Shown: positions 35,751 through 44,735 of the stretch, in pieces
Numbering within the stretch: the stretch's first letter is position 1
How the letters are laid out: each line of letters opens with the position of its first letter
Source: Chromobacterium rhizoryzae
Lineage (GTDB): Bacteria; Pseudomonadota; Gammaproteobacteria; Burkholderiales; Chromobacteriaceae
Direction of reading: 5' to 3'
NCBI RefSeq assembly: GCF_020544465.1
Contig: NZ_CP066126.1
Span: 3,162,001-3,226,000, forward strand
DNA length: 64,000 bases
Position numbers and translations under genes: made by a program
The notes under the pieces: model-generated
What the model was told of the DNA's origin: nothing
Seen by the model: the letters and a program-made list of their open reading frames with translations, nothing else
Database searches by the model: none

Positions 35751-36530
35751 TCAGGCTTGAATCCCCGCCAGCAGCAGAAACAAGGCCGCCTGACTGGACA
35801 CGCCCAGCTTGGCGTACAGATGGCGGCGGTGCACCTTGGCGGTTTCCAGCGAGATGCCCAGCTCGCGCGCCACGCCCTTGGTGGAGTGGCCGCCGAGTAT
35901 CAGCAGCGCCACCTCCCGCTTGGTCAACGGCGAGGAGCCCTGCGCGTGCAGCGCCTCCTCCAGCTGCCGGCGGCTCTGCCTGCCCGCGTTAGCCGCCGGC
36001 TGACGCAGCCCTTCGTCCAGACGCGCGGCCAGACGCGACAAGGGCAGCAACCAGGGCGCGAACAGATTGCAAACGCCCAGTTCCTGCTCGCTGAAGCGGC
36101 GTTTGCTGCCCAGCGACAGAGACAGCACGCCCTCCGGCAACACTTGCAGAAACTGGATTTCATCCGCCACCACATTGCGCGAAAAGTAACGGCGAAAGTA
36201 CTCCGTCTCCCGGAAACGGTCCGGCGCCACCTCGTCCAGCCGGTACACGCCGGCGGCCGGGCGCTTCAGCGCAAAACCGTAAAACGGGTCCAGCAGATAC
36301 AGGCCGCGCCGGTAGTCGGCGAACAAATCGTCGGCGGCGTAATTGGCCGCGTGATCCGCCAGCACCCACGGCGGCGCCTCCTGGCGAAACAGCACCGCCA
36401 CCCAGGTATCGAAACTCAGGCGTTCCCGTAGAAACGCGGCCAACCCTTGCCAAAAGGCCGCGTTGTCGACGCCGTCCAACAAGCGCCCCAATTGCTGGTG
36501 AAACACCAGATCCGCCACATTCAGCTGCAT
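35751..36530 (-). CDS. LuxR-family transcriptional regulator
   Basis: A 259-residue regulator with an N-terminal sensor region of no recognised type (residues ~1-185) and a C-terminal LuxR/GerE helix-turn-helix: SPLTKREVALLILGGHSTKG and VARELGISLETAKVHRRHLYAKLGV (split). It is divergent from the aldehyde dehydrogenase-permease-aminotransferase genes and is the likely local regulator. The start MQLNVADLVFHQQ at 36530 is preferred; the 170-codon upstream extension is antisense to the next gene. Confidence 0.87.
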   Translation of the reverse strand: MQLNVADLVFHQQLGRLLDGVDNAAFWQGLAAFLRERLSFDTWVAVLFRQEAPPWVLADHAANYAADDLFADYRRGLYLLDPFYGFALKRPAAGVYRLDEVAPDRFRETEYFRRYFSRNVVADEIQFLQVLPEGVLSLSLGSKRRFSEQELGVCNLFAPWLLPLSRLAARLDEGLRQPAANAGRQSRRQLEEALHAQGSSPLTKREVALLILGGHSTKGVARELGISLETAKVHRRHLYAKLGVSSQAALFLLLAGIQA

Positions 36531-36695
36531 GCCAGCTACCCCGATCAGGTTAGTCCCGCCTTCCGCTCTAACGCTTTCGCGTGATGTCCGCCGCCAAGGG
36601 GACTGACTAGTATGGCTCCAGCCTGCGCGACAAGACCAGCCGTGATGTGAGCGCTTCCCCCACCCCGTCGCGCCGCCTGAACAGGAGTGATCGCC

Positions 36696-38195
36696 ATGCC
36701 CATGCAGGATCTGGCCTACTGGCAAGGCCGCGCCGCCGATTTGCGCCCGCCTTGCCTCGCCTTCATCAACGGCCGCTTCGTGCCCGCCGCCAACCAGCGC
36801 ACCTTCACCGACATCAGCCCCATCCACGGCCGGCCCCTGGCCGAGATCGCCCGCTGCGGCGAGGCCGATGTCGAACGGGCGGCGCGGGCCGCCCGCGCCA
36901 GCTTCGAATCCGGCCTCTGGTCGCGCTGTCACCCGCGCCAGCGCAAGACCGTGCTGCAAAAACTGGCGGCGCTGATCCGCCGGCATGGCGACGAACTGGC
37001 GCTGCTGGACTGCCTGGACATCGGCAAGCCCATTGCCGATGCGCTCCATATCGATGTGCCGGGCGCCGCCGGCGTGTTCGACTGGTACGCCGAAGCCGCC
37101 GACAAGCTATACGGCGAGGCCGCCCCCGGCGCCGACGACGCGCTGGCCCTGATCACCCGGGAACCGCTGGGCGTGGCGGCGGCGGTGATCCCGTGGAATT
37201 TCCCGCTGGACATGGCCGCGTGGAAGCTGGCGCCGGCGCTGATGGCCGGCAATAGCGTGATCCTGAAGCCGGCCGAGCAATCCCCGCTGTCGGCCTTGCG
37301 CCTGGCCCAACTGGCCCAGGAGGCCGGCCTGCCGGACGGCGTGCTCAACGTCTTGCCGGGCTACGGCGATGAGGTGGGGCGGCCGCTGGGCCTGCACCCG
37401 GACGTGGATTGCCTGAGCTTCACCGGCTCCAGCGAAGTGGGCAAAGCCTTTCTGCGCTACGCGGCGGACTCCAATATGAAAAGAGTGGCGCTGGAGTGCG
37501 GCGGCAAAAGCCCCAATCTGGTGTTCGACGACTGCGACCTGGACGCCGCCGCCCGGCGCGCCGCCTTCGGCGTTTTCTTCAATCAGGGCCAGGTGTGCTC
37601 GGCCAACTCGCGGCTCTTGCTGCAACGCTCCATTCAAGACGCCTTCCTGGAACGCCTGCTGCGCGAGGCGGCCGCGCTGCAACCGGGCAACCCGCTGGAC
37701 CCGGCCACCCGCAGCGGCTGCATCGTCGACGCCCGCCAGGCGGAGCGCATCATGGCCCACATCGACCAAGCCCACCGCCAAGGCGCCCGCCTGCTGTGCG
37801 GCGGCGAGCGCTTCAGCCTGGACGGCGGCGACTGCTACATCCGCCCCACCGTCTTCACCGATGTCCGCCCGGACATGGCGCTGGCGCGCGAGGAAGTCTT
37901 CGGCCCGGTGTTGGCGGTGATGCCCTTCGACAGCGAAGCCGAGGCCGTGGCCATCGCCAACGACAGCCCTTACGGCTTGGCCGCCTCGGTGTGGACCCGG
38001 GACCTGTCGCGCGCCCACCGCGTGGCGCGCCGGCTACGCGCCGGCACCGTCTCGGTCAACACCGTGGACGCGCTGGACCCCGGCCTGCCGTTTGGCGGCT
38101 GCAAGCAGTCCGGCTTTGGCCGCGACCTGTCGCTGCACGCCATCGACCACTACACCCACCTCAAAACCACCTGGGTGCAATGGCAAGACGAATAA
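36696..38195 (+). CDS. Aldehyde dehydrogenase (PuuC-like, gamma-glutamyl-aminobutyraldehyde type)
   Basis: A 499-residue NAD-dependent aldehyde dehydrogenase. The catalytic Cys is in NQGQVCSANSR, the general-base Glu in LECGGKSPN, and the NAD fold shows IPWNFPLDMAAWKLAPAL. Similarity is to PuuC/AldH enzymes of polyamine and amine catabolism. ACAGGAG precedes the ATG at 36696. It is followed by a permease and a class III aminotransferase, which fits transamination of an amine to an aldehyde and its oxidation to an acid. Confidence 0.92.
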   Translation: MPMQDLAYWQGRAADLRPPCLAFINGRFVPAANQRTFTDISPIHGRPLAEIARCGEADVERAARAARASFESGLWSRCHPRQRKTVLQKLAALIRRHGDELALLDCLDIGKPIADALHIDVPGAAGVFDWYAEAADKLYGEAAPGADDALALITREPLGVAAAVIPWNFPLDMAAWKLAPALMAGNSVILKPAEQSPLSALRLAQLAQEAGLPDGVLNVLPGYGDEVGRPLGLHPDVDCLSFTGSSEVGKAFLRYAADSNMKRVALECGGKSPNLVFDDCDLDAAARRAAFGVFFNQGQVCSANSRLLLQRSIQDAFLERLLREAAALQPGNPLDPATRSGCIVDARQAERIMAHIDQAHRQGARLLCGGERFSLDGGDCYIRPTVFTDVRPDMALAREEVFGPVLAVMPFDSEAEAVAIANDSPYGLAASVWTRDLSRAHRVARRLRAGTVSVNTVDALDPGLPFGGCKQSGFGRDLSLHAIDHYTHLKTTWVQWQDE

Positions 38196-38239
38196 GCGCC
38201 GTCCCGCAGTCGGCACAACAAGATAGTAGGAGACCCACC

Positions 38240-39646
38240 ATGCGCACACCGCAAGCCCACCTTGCCCCGCCGCCGGCCCCCGCCCCCTTTCGCGCCAGCC
38301 TGGGCCTCGCCCCGCTGCTCGCCGTCGCCATCGGCCTCGTCGTATCCCAAGGCGTGATGGTGCTGATGCTGCAAGGCGCCGGCATGGCCGGCATCGGCTT
38401 TCTGATCCCGCTGAGCCTGGCCTTCCTGCTGGCGCTCTGCTACGCCGTATCCTTCTCCGAGCTGGCGCTGATGATTCCCCGCGCCGGCAGCCTCAGCAGC
38501 TACACCGAGGTGGCCCTGGGCCAGTTCCCCGCCATCCTGGCCACCTTTTCCGGCTATGTGGTGGTGGCGATGTTCGCGCTGTCGGCCGAACTCCTGCTGC
38601 TCGACCGCATCGTCAACCAGGTCTATCCCGGCGTCTTTCCCCTCAACGGCGTCGCCTACGGCGTGCTGCTGATCTTCACCCTGCTCAATCTGCTGGGCAT
38701 TGATGTGTTCGCCCGCCTGCAATCGGCGCTGGCCCTGGTGATGATCGTCGCGCTGCTGGCGCTGGGCAGCACTGCGCTGAGCGGCGGCGGCCCGCCGGCG
38801 CTGGCCCAGGCCGCCAACCGCGACTGGAACCCGCTGGGCGCCGGCGTGCTGACGCTGGGAGCGCTGGCGATCTGGGGTTTTGTCGGCGCGGAATTCACCT
38901 GCCCGCTGGTGGAGGAAAGCCGCCGCCCGCAACGCGATATCCCGCTGGCGATGATGCTGGGCCTCAGCGTGATCTTCATCACCATCGCCCTCTACTGCAT
39001 GGGCGCGCTCTACCACCTGCCGCGCGCCGCCCTGACCGCAGCGCCGCTGCCGCACCTGCAATACGCCACCGCGCTGCTGGGCCAGGCCGGCAAGCTGACC
39101 GTGGTGGTGATCGCCTTCACCGCCACCTGCAGCACGCTCAACAGCTCCCTGGCGGCGGTGCCGCGCATGCTGTACGGCATGGCGTGCAACGGCCAGGTCT
39201 TTCCTCAGTTCAAACAGCTGAGCCGGCGCTACCGCACCCCATGGGTGGCGGTGCTCTTCGTCGCCCTGATCACCGGCGCGCCGGTGCTGCTGATGGGCGA
39301 CGACCCCGACACCATAGGCCTGCTGTTGCTGGCGGCGGCTATCGCCTGGCTGCTGGCCTACATCATCTGCCACCTGGACGTGATCGCCCTGCGCCGCCGC
39401 TACCCCACGCTGGCCCGCCCCTTCAAAACCCCGTTCTACCCGCTGCCGCAATGCCTGGGCATCGTCGGCATGCTGATCGCCATCTACCACGTGTCGCCCA
39501 GCCCGGACATGAGCGCCGCCATCTTCGCCAGCGCCGGCCTCGTGCTGGGCCTGGTGTCCTTGATCGCCGTCCTGTGGATCAAGCTGGTGATGCGCAAGCC
39601 GCTGTTCCGCCCGGAACCATTGGACCAGGCGCTGACCCGGCACTAG
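38240..39646 (+). CDS. APC-family amino acid/polyamine permease
   Basis: A 468-residue inner-membrane protein with about twelve hydrophobic segments. The APC hallmark appears as SFSELALMIPRAGSLSSYTE, and the later GFVGAEFTCPLVEESRRPQRD (split across positions 217-237) is typical of YcaM/PuuP-like permeases. It lies 44 bp after the aldehyde dehydrogenase, in the same operon, and probably imports the amine that the operon breaks down. Confidence 0.9.
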   Translation: MRTPQAHLAPPPAPAPFRASLGLAPLLAVAIGLVVSQGVMVLMLQGAGMAGIGFLIPLSLAFLLALCYAVSFSELALMIPRAGSLSSYTEVALGQFPAILATFSGYVVVAMFALSAELLLLDRIVNQVYPGVFPLNGVAYGVLLIFTLLNLLGIDVFARLQSALALVMIVALLALGSTALSGGGPPALAQAANRDWNPLGAGVLTLGALAIWGFVGAEFTCPLVEESRRPQRDIPLAMMLGLSVIFITIALYCMGALYHLPRAALTAAPLPHLQYATALLGQAGKLTVVVIAFTATCSTLNSSLAAVPRMLYGMACNGQVFPQFKQLSRRYRTPWVAVLFVALITGAPVLLMGDDPDTIGLLLLAAAIAWLLAYIICHLDVIALRRRYPTLARPFKTPFYPLPQCLGIVGMLIAIYHVSPSPDMSAAIFASAGLVLGLVSLIAVLWIKLVMRKPLFRPEPLDQALTRH

Positions 39647-39700
39647 CCAAACGCCTAACGCCGGGCCTGGCCCGGCCCCATCCCCGACAAGGAGACCGTC

Positions 39701-41083
39701 ATGACCGCTTCCACGCCCCGCCGCAGCACCCGCGACTACCAGCAACTGGACGCCGCCCACCACATCAACGCCTTTCTAGACCAGAAAGCCCTGAACCAGG
39801 AGGGCCCGCGGGTGATGGCCGAGGGCCGGGGCGTGTATCTATGGGACACCGACGGCAAGCGCTACCTGGACGGCATGTCCGGCCTGTGGTGCACCCAGGT
39901 GGGCTACGGCCGGCAGGAGCTGATTGCCGCCGCCGCCCGGCAGCTGCAACAGCTCAGCTACTACAATGTGTTCTTCCACACCACCCACCCGGCGGTGAAC
40001 GAACTCTCCGAGCGGCTGTTCTCCCTGCTGCCCGGCGACTACCGCCACGTGATCTACACCAACTCCGGCTCCGAATCCAACGAGTTGCTGATCCGCTGCG
40101 TGCGCCGTTATTGGGACGTGATGGGCAAGCCGGACAAGAAAATCTTCATCGGCCGCCACAACGGCTACCATGGCTCCACCGTGGGCAGTGCCAGCCTGGG
40201 CGGCATGAAGTTCATGCACGAGATGGGAGACCTGCCCATCCCCGGCGTGGAGCACATCGGCGAGCCCTACTGGTTCGCCCACGGCGGCGGGCTGTGCCCG
40301 GAAGCGTTTGGCCGTCAATGCGCGCAAGAACTGGAAGACAAGATCCTGGCGCTGGGCGCCGACAAGGTGGCCGCCTTCGTGGCCGAACCCTTCCAGGGCG
40401 CCGGCGGCATGATCTTCCCGCCGGACAGCTATTGGCCGGAAATCCAGCGCATCTGCCGCCAGTACGAGGTGCTGCTATGCGCCGACGAGGTGATAGGCGG
40501 CTTTGGCCGCACCGGGGAATGGTTCGCCCACCAGCATTTCCACTTTCAGCCGGACACGCTCAGCATCGCCAAGGGCCTGACCTCTGGCTACATCCCCATG
40601 GGCGGCCTGGTGCTGTCGCGCCGCATCGGTGAAACGCTGGTGGAGCAAGGCGGCGTCTTCGCCCACGGCCTGACCTACTCCGGCCACCCGGTGGCCGCCG
40701 CCGTGGCGCTGGCCAACCTGGGCGTGCTGCAAGACGAAGGACTGGTCGAGCGCACCAGGACGGACACCGGCCCCTATCTGCAAGCCTGCCTGCGCGAGGT
40801 GTTTGGCCAGCACTCGCTGGTGGGCGAAATCCAGGGCGCCGGCCTGGTGGCGGCCTTGCAGTTCTGCCGCGACAAAGCCACGCGGCAGCGCTTCGCCGAC
40901 GAAACCGACATCAGCTGGCGCTGCCGCAGTATAGGCTTTGATGAGGGCGTGATCCTACGCTCCACGCTTGGCCGCATGATCATGGCGCCGGCGCTGGTGA
41001 TCAGCCGGAGCGAGATCGACGAACTCATAGACAAGACCCGCATCGCCGTGGACCGCACCGCGGAGGAGATGGGCGTGCGCTAG
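39701..41083 (+). CDS. Class III omega-aminotransferase (SpuC/CV2025-like)
   Basis: A 460-residue PLP enzyme resembling polyamine:pyruvate and omega-amino-acid transaminases, including the well-known Chromobacterium omega-transaminase as I recall it. Typical segments are DAAHHINAFLD, GMSGLWCTQVGYG, YTNSGSESNELLIR, GYHGSTVGSASLGGMK, LLCADEVIGGFGRTGEWF and AKGLTSGYIPMGG, which holds the PLP lysine. With the ALDH and permease it should convert an aliphatic amine (putrescine-like) to the aldehyde. The exact substrate cannot be read from sequence. Confidence 0.92.
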   Translation: MTASTPRRSTRDYQQLDAAHHINAFLDQKALNQEGPRVMAEGRGVYLWDTDGKRYLDGMSGLWCTQVGYGRQELIAAAARQLQQLSYYNVFFHTTHPAVNELSERLFSLLPGDYRHVIYTNSGSESNELLIRCVRRYWDVMGKPDKKIFIGRHNGYHGSTVGSASLGGMKFMHEMGDLPIPGVEHIGEPYWFAHGGGLCPEAFGRQCAQELEDKILALGADKVAAFVAEPFQGAGGMIFPPDSYWPEIQRICRQYEVLLCADEVIGGFGRTGEWFAHQHFHFQPDTLSIAKGLTSGYIPMGGLVLSRRIGETLVEQGGVFAHGLTYSGHPVAAAVALANLGVLQDEGLVERTRTDTGPYLQACLREVFGQHSLVGEIQGAGLVAALQFCRDKATRQRFADETDISWRCRSIGFDEGVILRSTLGRMIMAPALVISRSEIDELIDKTRIAVDRTAEEMGVR

Positions 41084-41105
41084 AGGGACAGATGAGCGCG
41101 CGGCT

Positions 41106-41130
41106 AGGCCAGGCGGCTGCCTGGCCTTTT
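41106..41130 (+). terminator. Rho-independent terminator after the aminotransferase
   Basis: The 9-bp stem AGGCCAGGC / GCCTGGCCT with a 4-nt loop is followed by TTTTC, 23 bp after the stop codon. Confidence 0.85.
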
Positions 41131-41219
41131 CATTTGAAAACTTGGAAAAATCTGACGAGAAAACCACCAGACCAAGCTATTCGCCACTTAGAACAGCTTT
41201 GCATCAACCGATGCCGCCT

Positions 41220-41543
41220 CTATTCAGCGGAATAAGCCAGCCTGTCCCTGAGACGGGCGATGATGTCCATTCGCTCATGCAAGACGGCAAGAATCAAAGC
41301 CGGACCGTTCACCCGAGGAAGACAGAAAATGTAATGGCGCCCAGCCGCCTTCACCCTTAGGCCGGGAAGCAGCGAACTCATATCCTTGAACACCCCTTTG
41401 CCAGTTGCCACAGCGGCGGCGGCCTTCTCGATCTGCTCGATATAGATCCGACACTGCGAATCGCCCCAGTGCTTAGCGGTGTAGCGAGCGAGCTCTCGAA
41501 TATCGGCGGCGGCGCTCTTGGTAAGGATATAAGGCCTGCTCAC
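41220..41543 (-). CDS. RelE/ParE-family toxin
   Basis: A 107-residue ParE-like protein (ILTKSAAADIRELARYTAKHWG at the N-terminus, then the family's ending with GRHYIFCLPRVNGPALILAVLHERMD, split here as two pieces in the chain). ParE toxins inhibit gyrase; RelE relatives cleave mRNA. The start overlaps the antitoxin stop (ATGA-type), so it is the second gene of a toxin-antitoxin operon. Confidence 0.88.
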   Translation of the reverse strand: MSRPYILTKSAAADIRELARYTAKHWGDSQCRIYIEQIEKAAAAVATGKGVFKDMSSLLPGLRVKAAGRHYIFCLPRVNGPALILAVLHERMDIIARLRDRLAYSAE

Positions 41544-41794
41544 ACAGACTTGCTCGATGCCAGCGCTTCACTGGCAATATCGGTGATGCTGCGGTCGATC
41601 ACCTCCCCGCTCTGCGCCTCGGCCATGCGGAGGGCCAGCAGCGCTTTCAAATCTTCAAGCGCCTGGCCCTCGTCGGATGCCGAAGGAAACAGCCGCTCAA
41701 GAGCGTACTGCTTGATCGTTTTACCTTGCAACGCGGCCGCCGCCTTGAGAGCCTGGTGCTGCTGCTCGGTCACATCAATGGTCAAACGACTCAT
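41540..41794 (-). CDS. ParD/ribbon-helix-helix-type antitoxin
   Basis: An 84-residue protein beginning MSRLTIDVTEQQHQALKAAA, a ribbon-helix-helix DNA-binding N-terminus, with an acidic C-terminal tail that would wrap the toxin. It is the first gene of the pair and the likely autorepressor. Chromosomal type II pairs of this kind are common; here it sits between an amine-catabolism operon and a MITE. Confidence 0.85.
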   Translation of the reverse strand: MSRLTIDVTEQQHQALKAAAALQGKTIKQYALERLFPSASDEGQALEDLKALLALRMAEAQSGEVIDRSITDIASEALASSKSV

Positions 41795-41878
41795 GGCCTA
41801 TTACTCCAGATAGATAGATCAGTACCACATTATCACAAATGTGTTTTTGTGGATGAACAAACGGCCAAAGTCCCCTCA

Positions 41879-42018
41879 GAGCCTGTTCAAAGCCTCGCGA
41901 GCAAGAGCAAGACAAGGCGGAAACGAGCGAAAAAGCGGAATGTACAAGTGGTACATGAGCATTTTGAGCTCGGTTTCAACGCCGTATCGCCGAAGCGCAG
42001 CAGACTTTGAACAGGTTC
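41879..42018. mobile_element. MITE family 1, copy F (140 bp), overlapping a LysR gene
   Basis: The ends are GAGCCTGTTCAAAGCCT and the complement of GAACCTGTTCAAAGTCT, the best-preserved pair in the window. The flanks are TCA (41876-41878) and TTA (42019-42021). On the minus strand the LysR frame reads 43 nt into it before stopping. Confidence 0.85.
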
Positions 42019-42935
42019 TTAGGGCGTCCCTCGTCGGCAGCGCCTCCCAATAGTTGCAAACATAGCTCGCGCACCGCCTCCGCCTTGCGCGTCAGCCTCA
42101 AGGCCTGCGGCCAGGCCAGCATGATGGGCAGCCGCGGCACCTCGTCGGCAATGTCCAGGCAGACCAGCTTGCCGCCGCCGTAAGCCAGGTCCACCTCCGG
42201 CCGCAAATTGAGCAAGGCGTAACCGAAGCCCGCCGCCACCAGCCCGCGCGCCAGCTCGAAATTGATGGTGCGCAGCCCCACTTTCGGCTCCAGCCGCTGC
42301 TGCCGGAACAAGGACAGGAAATACTCGCGGCTGTGCGGCAGGTCCAGCAGTACCAAGGGCTCCGCCGCCAGCTCCGCCAGCGACACCTTGCCGCGCCCGA
42401 CCAGCGGATGATCCCCCGCCACCAAGGCGTAAGGACGCGCGCCGGACAGCGGCAGCTTGTGCAAGCCTTCCGGCAGCCCCAGGTCATAGGCCAAAGCCAG
42501 CTCGATCCGCCCGTCCGCCAGCGCCTCCCGCAGCTGCCGAGCGTCGCCCTCCAGCAAATCCACTTCCAACTCCGGGTGAGCGTCGCGCAAAGCGGACAAC
42601 AGCCGCGGCAGCAAGATGGGCGCGATGGTGGTGAAACAGCCCAGCGTCACCCGGCCGCGCAAGGACTGGCTGATCTCCTGCGCTTGCGGCGTCAAATCCT
42701 CCGCCTGCTTCAGCAACTGACGCGCGGCGGCGATGAAGCTGCGCCCGGCCGGCGTCAGCGACACGCCGCGCGCGTGGTGACGCATGAACAGCTGCAGGCC
42801 GAACACCTCCTCCAGCTGGGCGATGGCGCTGGACACGCCGGGCTGCGACGTGTGCAGCGCCTTGGCCGCCTCAGTGACGCTGCCGTGATCCGCCACGGCG
42901 ACCAGATAAGCCAATTGCCTCAGGGTGTATTGCAT
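41976..42935 (-). CDS. LysR-family transcriptional regulator with a MITE-derived C-terminus
   Basis: A 319-residue LysR protein. The N-terminal winged helix is MQYTLRQLAYLVAVADHGSV followed by TEAAKALHTSQPGVSSAIAQ, and the effector domain occupies residues ~90-300. The last residues, KNLFKVCCASAIRR, are encoded by MITE copy F; the native C-terminus probably ended near QLLGGAADEGRP. It is divergent from the monooxygenase operon, whose expression it probably controls. Confidence 0.9.
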   Translation of the reverse strand: MQYTLRQLAYLVAVADHGSVTEAAKALHTSQPGVSSAIAQLEEVFGLQLFMRHHARGVSLTPAGRSFIAAARQLLKQAEDLTPQAQEISQSLRGRVTLGCFTTIAPILLPRLLSALRDAHPELEVDLLEGDARQLREALADGRIELALAYDLGLPEGLHKLPLSGARPYALVAGDHPLVGRGKVSLAELAAEPLVLLDLPHSREYFLSLFRQQRLEPKVGLRTINFELARGLVAAGFGYALLNLRPEVDLAYGGGKLVCLDIADEVPRLPIMLAWPQALRLTRKAEAVRELCLQLLGGAADEGRPKNLFKVCCASAIRR

Positions 42936-42948
42936 AATTAAAAATTAT
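42934..42948. promoter_or_regulatory. Candidate LysR operator
   Basis: The perfect palindrome ATAATT-AAA-AATTAT contains a T-N11-A LysR box. It abuts the regulator's start codon in the divergent promoter region, as expected for autoregulation. The function is inferred from position and symmetry. Confidence 0.5.
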
Positions 42949-43032
42949 CCAATGCAGAAGATATAACTATTTTCCGTATCCAGACTGGCTTCGTAGACTG
43001 CCCTTGTCAAGCACGCGACAGGAGGCGTCAAG

Positions 43033-44301
43033 ATGGCAATCGAAACGACAGACACGCTGATCATCGGCGCCGGCCAGGCCGGCATCGCCATCAGCGAACA
43101 CCTGAGCCGCCACGATGTGCCCCACATCGTGCTGGAGCGCCACCGCATCGCCGAACGCTGGCGCAGCCAACGCTGGGATTCGCTGGTCTGCAACGGCCCG
43201 GCCTGGCATGACCGCTTTCCCGGCCTGGAGTTCGCCGGCCTGGCCCCGGACGCCTTCGCGCCCAAGGAACGCGTGGCGGACTACCTGGCCGCCTACGCCC
43301 AAAAATTCAACGCGCCCATCCGCACCGGGGTGGAGGTGCTGAAAGTCAGCCGCCACCCGGACCGGTCCGGCTTCATCGTGGAAACCTCGGCCGGCGCCTT
43401 CCAGGCCGAACGCGTGGTGGCCGCCACCGGCCCTTTCCAACAGCCCGTCATCCCGGCCATCGCACCCAAGGACGACACGCTGACGCAAATCCACTCCGCC
43501 CACTACCGCGCGCCGGAACAGCTGCCGGAGGGCGCGGTGCTGGTGGTGGGGGCCGGTTCCTCCGGCGTGCAGATCGCCGACGAACTACAACGCGCCGGCA
43601 AGCGCGTCTATCTCTCCGTGGGCGCGCACAACCGCCCGCCGCGCGCCTACCGCCAGCGCGACTTCTGCTGGTGGCTGGGCGTATTGGGCGAATGGACCGC
43701 CACCGCCCCCAAACCGGACGCCGCCCACGTCACCATCGCCGTCAGCGGCGCGCGCGGCGGCCGCACCGTGGACTTCCGCGCGCTGGCGCATGAAGGCCTC
43801 ACCCTGCTGGGCAGCGCCCAAGCGTTTGAACGCGGCGTGGCCCGTTTCGCCCCGGATCTGGCCGACAACCTCGCCCGCGGCGACGCCAACTACCTGGCCC
43901 TGCTGGCGGCGGCGGACGCCTATATCGAACGCAACCGGCTGGACCTGCCGGAGGAACCGGCCGCGCGCCATATGCCGCCGGACCCGGAATGCGTGACCCG
44001 CCCCATCCTTGAGCTGGACCTGGCCGCGGCCGGCGTCGCCAGCATCGTCTGGGCCACCGGCTACGCCGCGGACTACAGCTGGCTGCAAGTCCCGGCCTTC
44101 AACGAACAAGGCCAGCCGCAACACCAGCGCGGCGTGTCCAGCGAGCCGGGCGTCTACTTCCTGGGCCTGCCCTGGCTGTCTCACCGCGGCTCCTCCTTCC
44201 TCTGGGGGGTATGGCACGACGCCCGCTTCATTGCCGATCACATCGCCACCCAGCGCCAATACGCCGCCTACCGCGACGCCGGCCAACGCGCACAACCCTA
44301 A
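43033..44301 (+). CDS. FAD/NAD(P)-dependent flavin monooxygenase-like oxidoreductase
   Basis: A 422-residue flavoprotein with two dinucleotide-binding motifs: TLIIGAGQAGIAISEHL (FAD) and VLVVGAGSSGVQIADELQ (NADPH). The C-terminal IVWATGYAADYSWLQVP is the ATG-like motif of class B flavin monooxygenases such as YUC/CzcO-type enzymes. The strict FxGxxxHxxx(Y/F) fingerprint is seen only loosely (IHSAHYRAPEQL). It is the first gene of a four-gene set with RidA, DUF1028 and an ArgE-like deacylase; substrate unknown. Confidence 0.87.
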   Translation: MAIETTDTLIIGAGQAGIAISEHLSRHDVPHIVLERHRIAERWRSQRWDSLVCNGPAWHDRFPGLEFAGLAPDAFAPKERVADYLAAYAQKFNAPIRTGVEVLKVSRHPDRSGFIVETSAGAFQAERVVAATGPFQQPVIPAIAPKDDTLTQIHSAHYRAPEQLPEGAVLVVGAGSSGVQIADELQRAGKRVYLSVGAHNRPPRAYRQRDFCWWLGVLGEWTATAPKPDAAHVTIAVSGARGGRTVDFRALAHEGLTLLGSAQAFERGVARFAPDLADNLARGDANYLALLAAADAYIERNRLDLPEEPAARHMPPDPECVTRPILELDLAAAGVASIVWATGYAADYSWLQVPAFNEQGQPQHQRGVSSEPGVYFLGLPWLSHRGSSFLWGVWHDARFIADHIATQRQYAAYRDAGQRAQP

Positions 44302-44312
44302 CGGAGCCCGCC

Positions 44313-44735
44313 ATGACCCACACCCGCATCCGCCCGTTCAACACCCGGCAAACCTATCCGGAGCAAAATCTGGACAACGATCTGTGTCAGGCCGTGGTGG
44401 CCGGCAATCTCGTCTTCCTGCGCGGCCAGATCGGCCAGGACCTGGACAGTCGCGAATCCGTAGGCATAGGCGACGTGGCCGCCCAGGCCGAACAAGCGAT
44501 GGCCAATGTGAAACTGCTGCTGGAAGAAGCCGGCAGCGAGCTGGGCGACATCTGCAAAATCGTGATCTACCTCACCGACCCGCGCTACCGCGAAGCCGTT
44601 TATCTAGTGGTGGGCCGATGGCTGAAAGGCGTCTACCCGGTGTCCACCGGCCTGGTGGTGTCGGCGCTGGCGCGCCCGGAATGGCTGGTGGAAATCGACG
44701 TCACCGCCGTCATCCCCGAGGAGCGCTGCCGATGA
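44313..44735 (+). CDS. RidA/YjgF-family protein
   Basis: A 140-residue Rid-family protein (VVAGNLVFLRGQIGQD, VKLLLEEAGSELGDICKIVIY, RPEWLVEIDVTAVIPEE). RidA proteins hydrolyse reactive enamines/imines. The catalytic Arg of classical RidA is expected near the conserved C-terminal block, where RPEWLVEID is found. Beside a flavoprotein amine oxidase or monooxygenase, an imine-clearing role is reasonable but unproven. Confidence 0.88.
   Translation: MTHTRIRPFNTRQTYPEQNLDNDLCQAVVAGNLVFLRGQIGQDLDSRESVGIGDVAAQAEQAMANVKLLLEEAGSELGDICKIVIYLTDPRYREAVYLVVGRWLKGVYPVSTGLVVSALARPEWLVEIDVTAVIPEERCR

Noticed and set aside
41841..42053. Small plus-strand frame over MITE copy F
   Set aside because: It lies wholly in the MITE and the LysR 3' end. 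The sister copies give different frames, so there is no conserved MITE protein.
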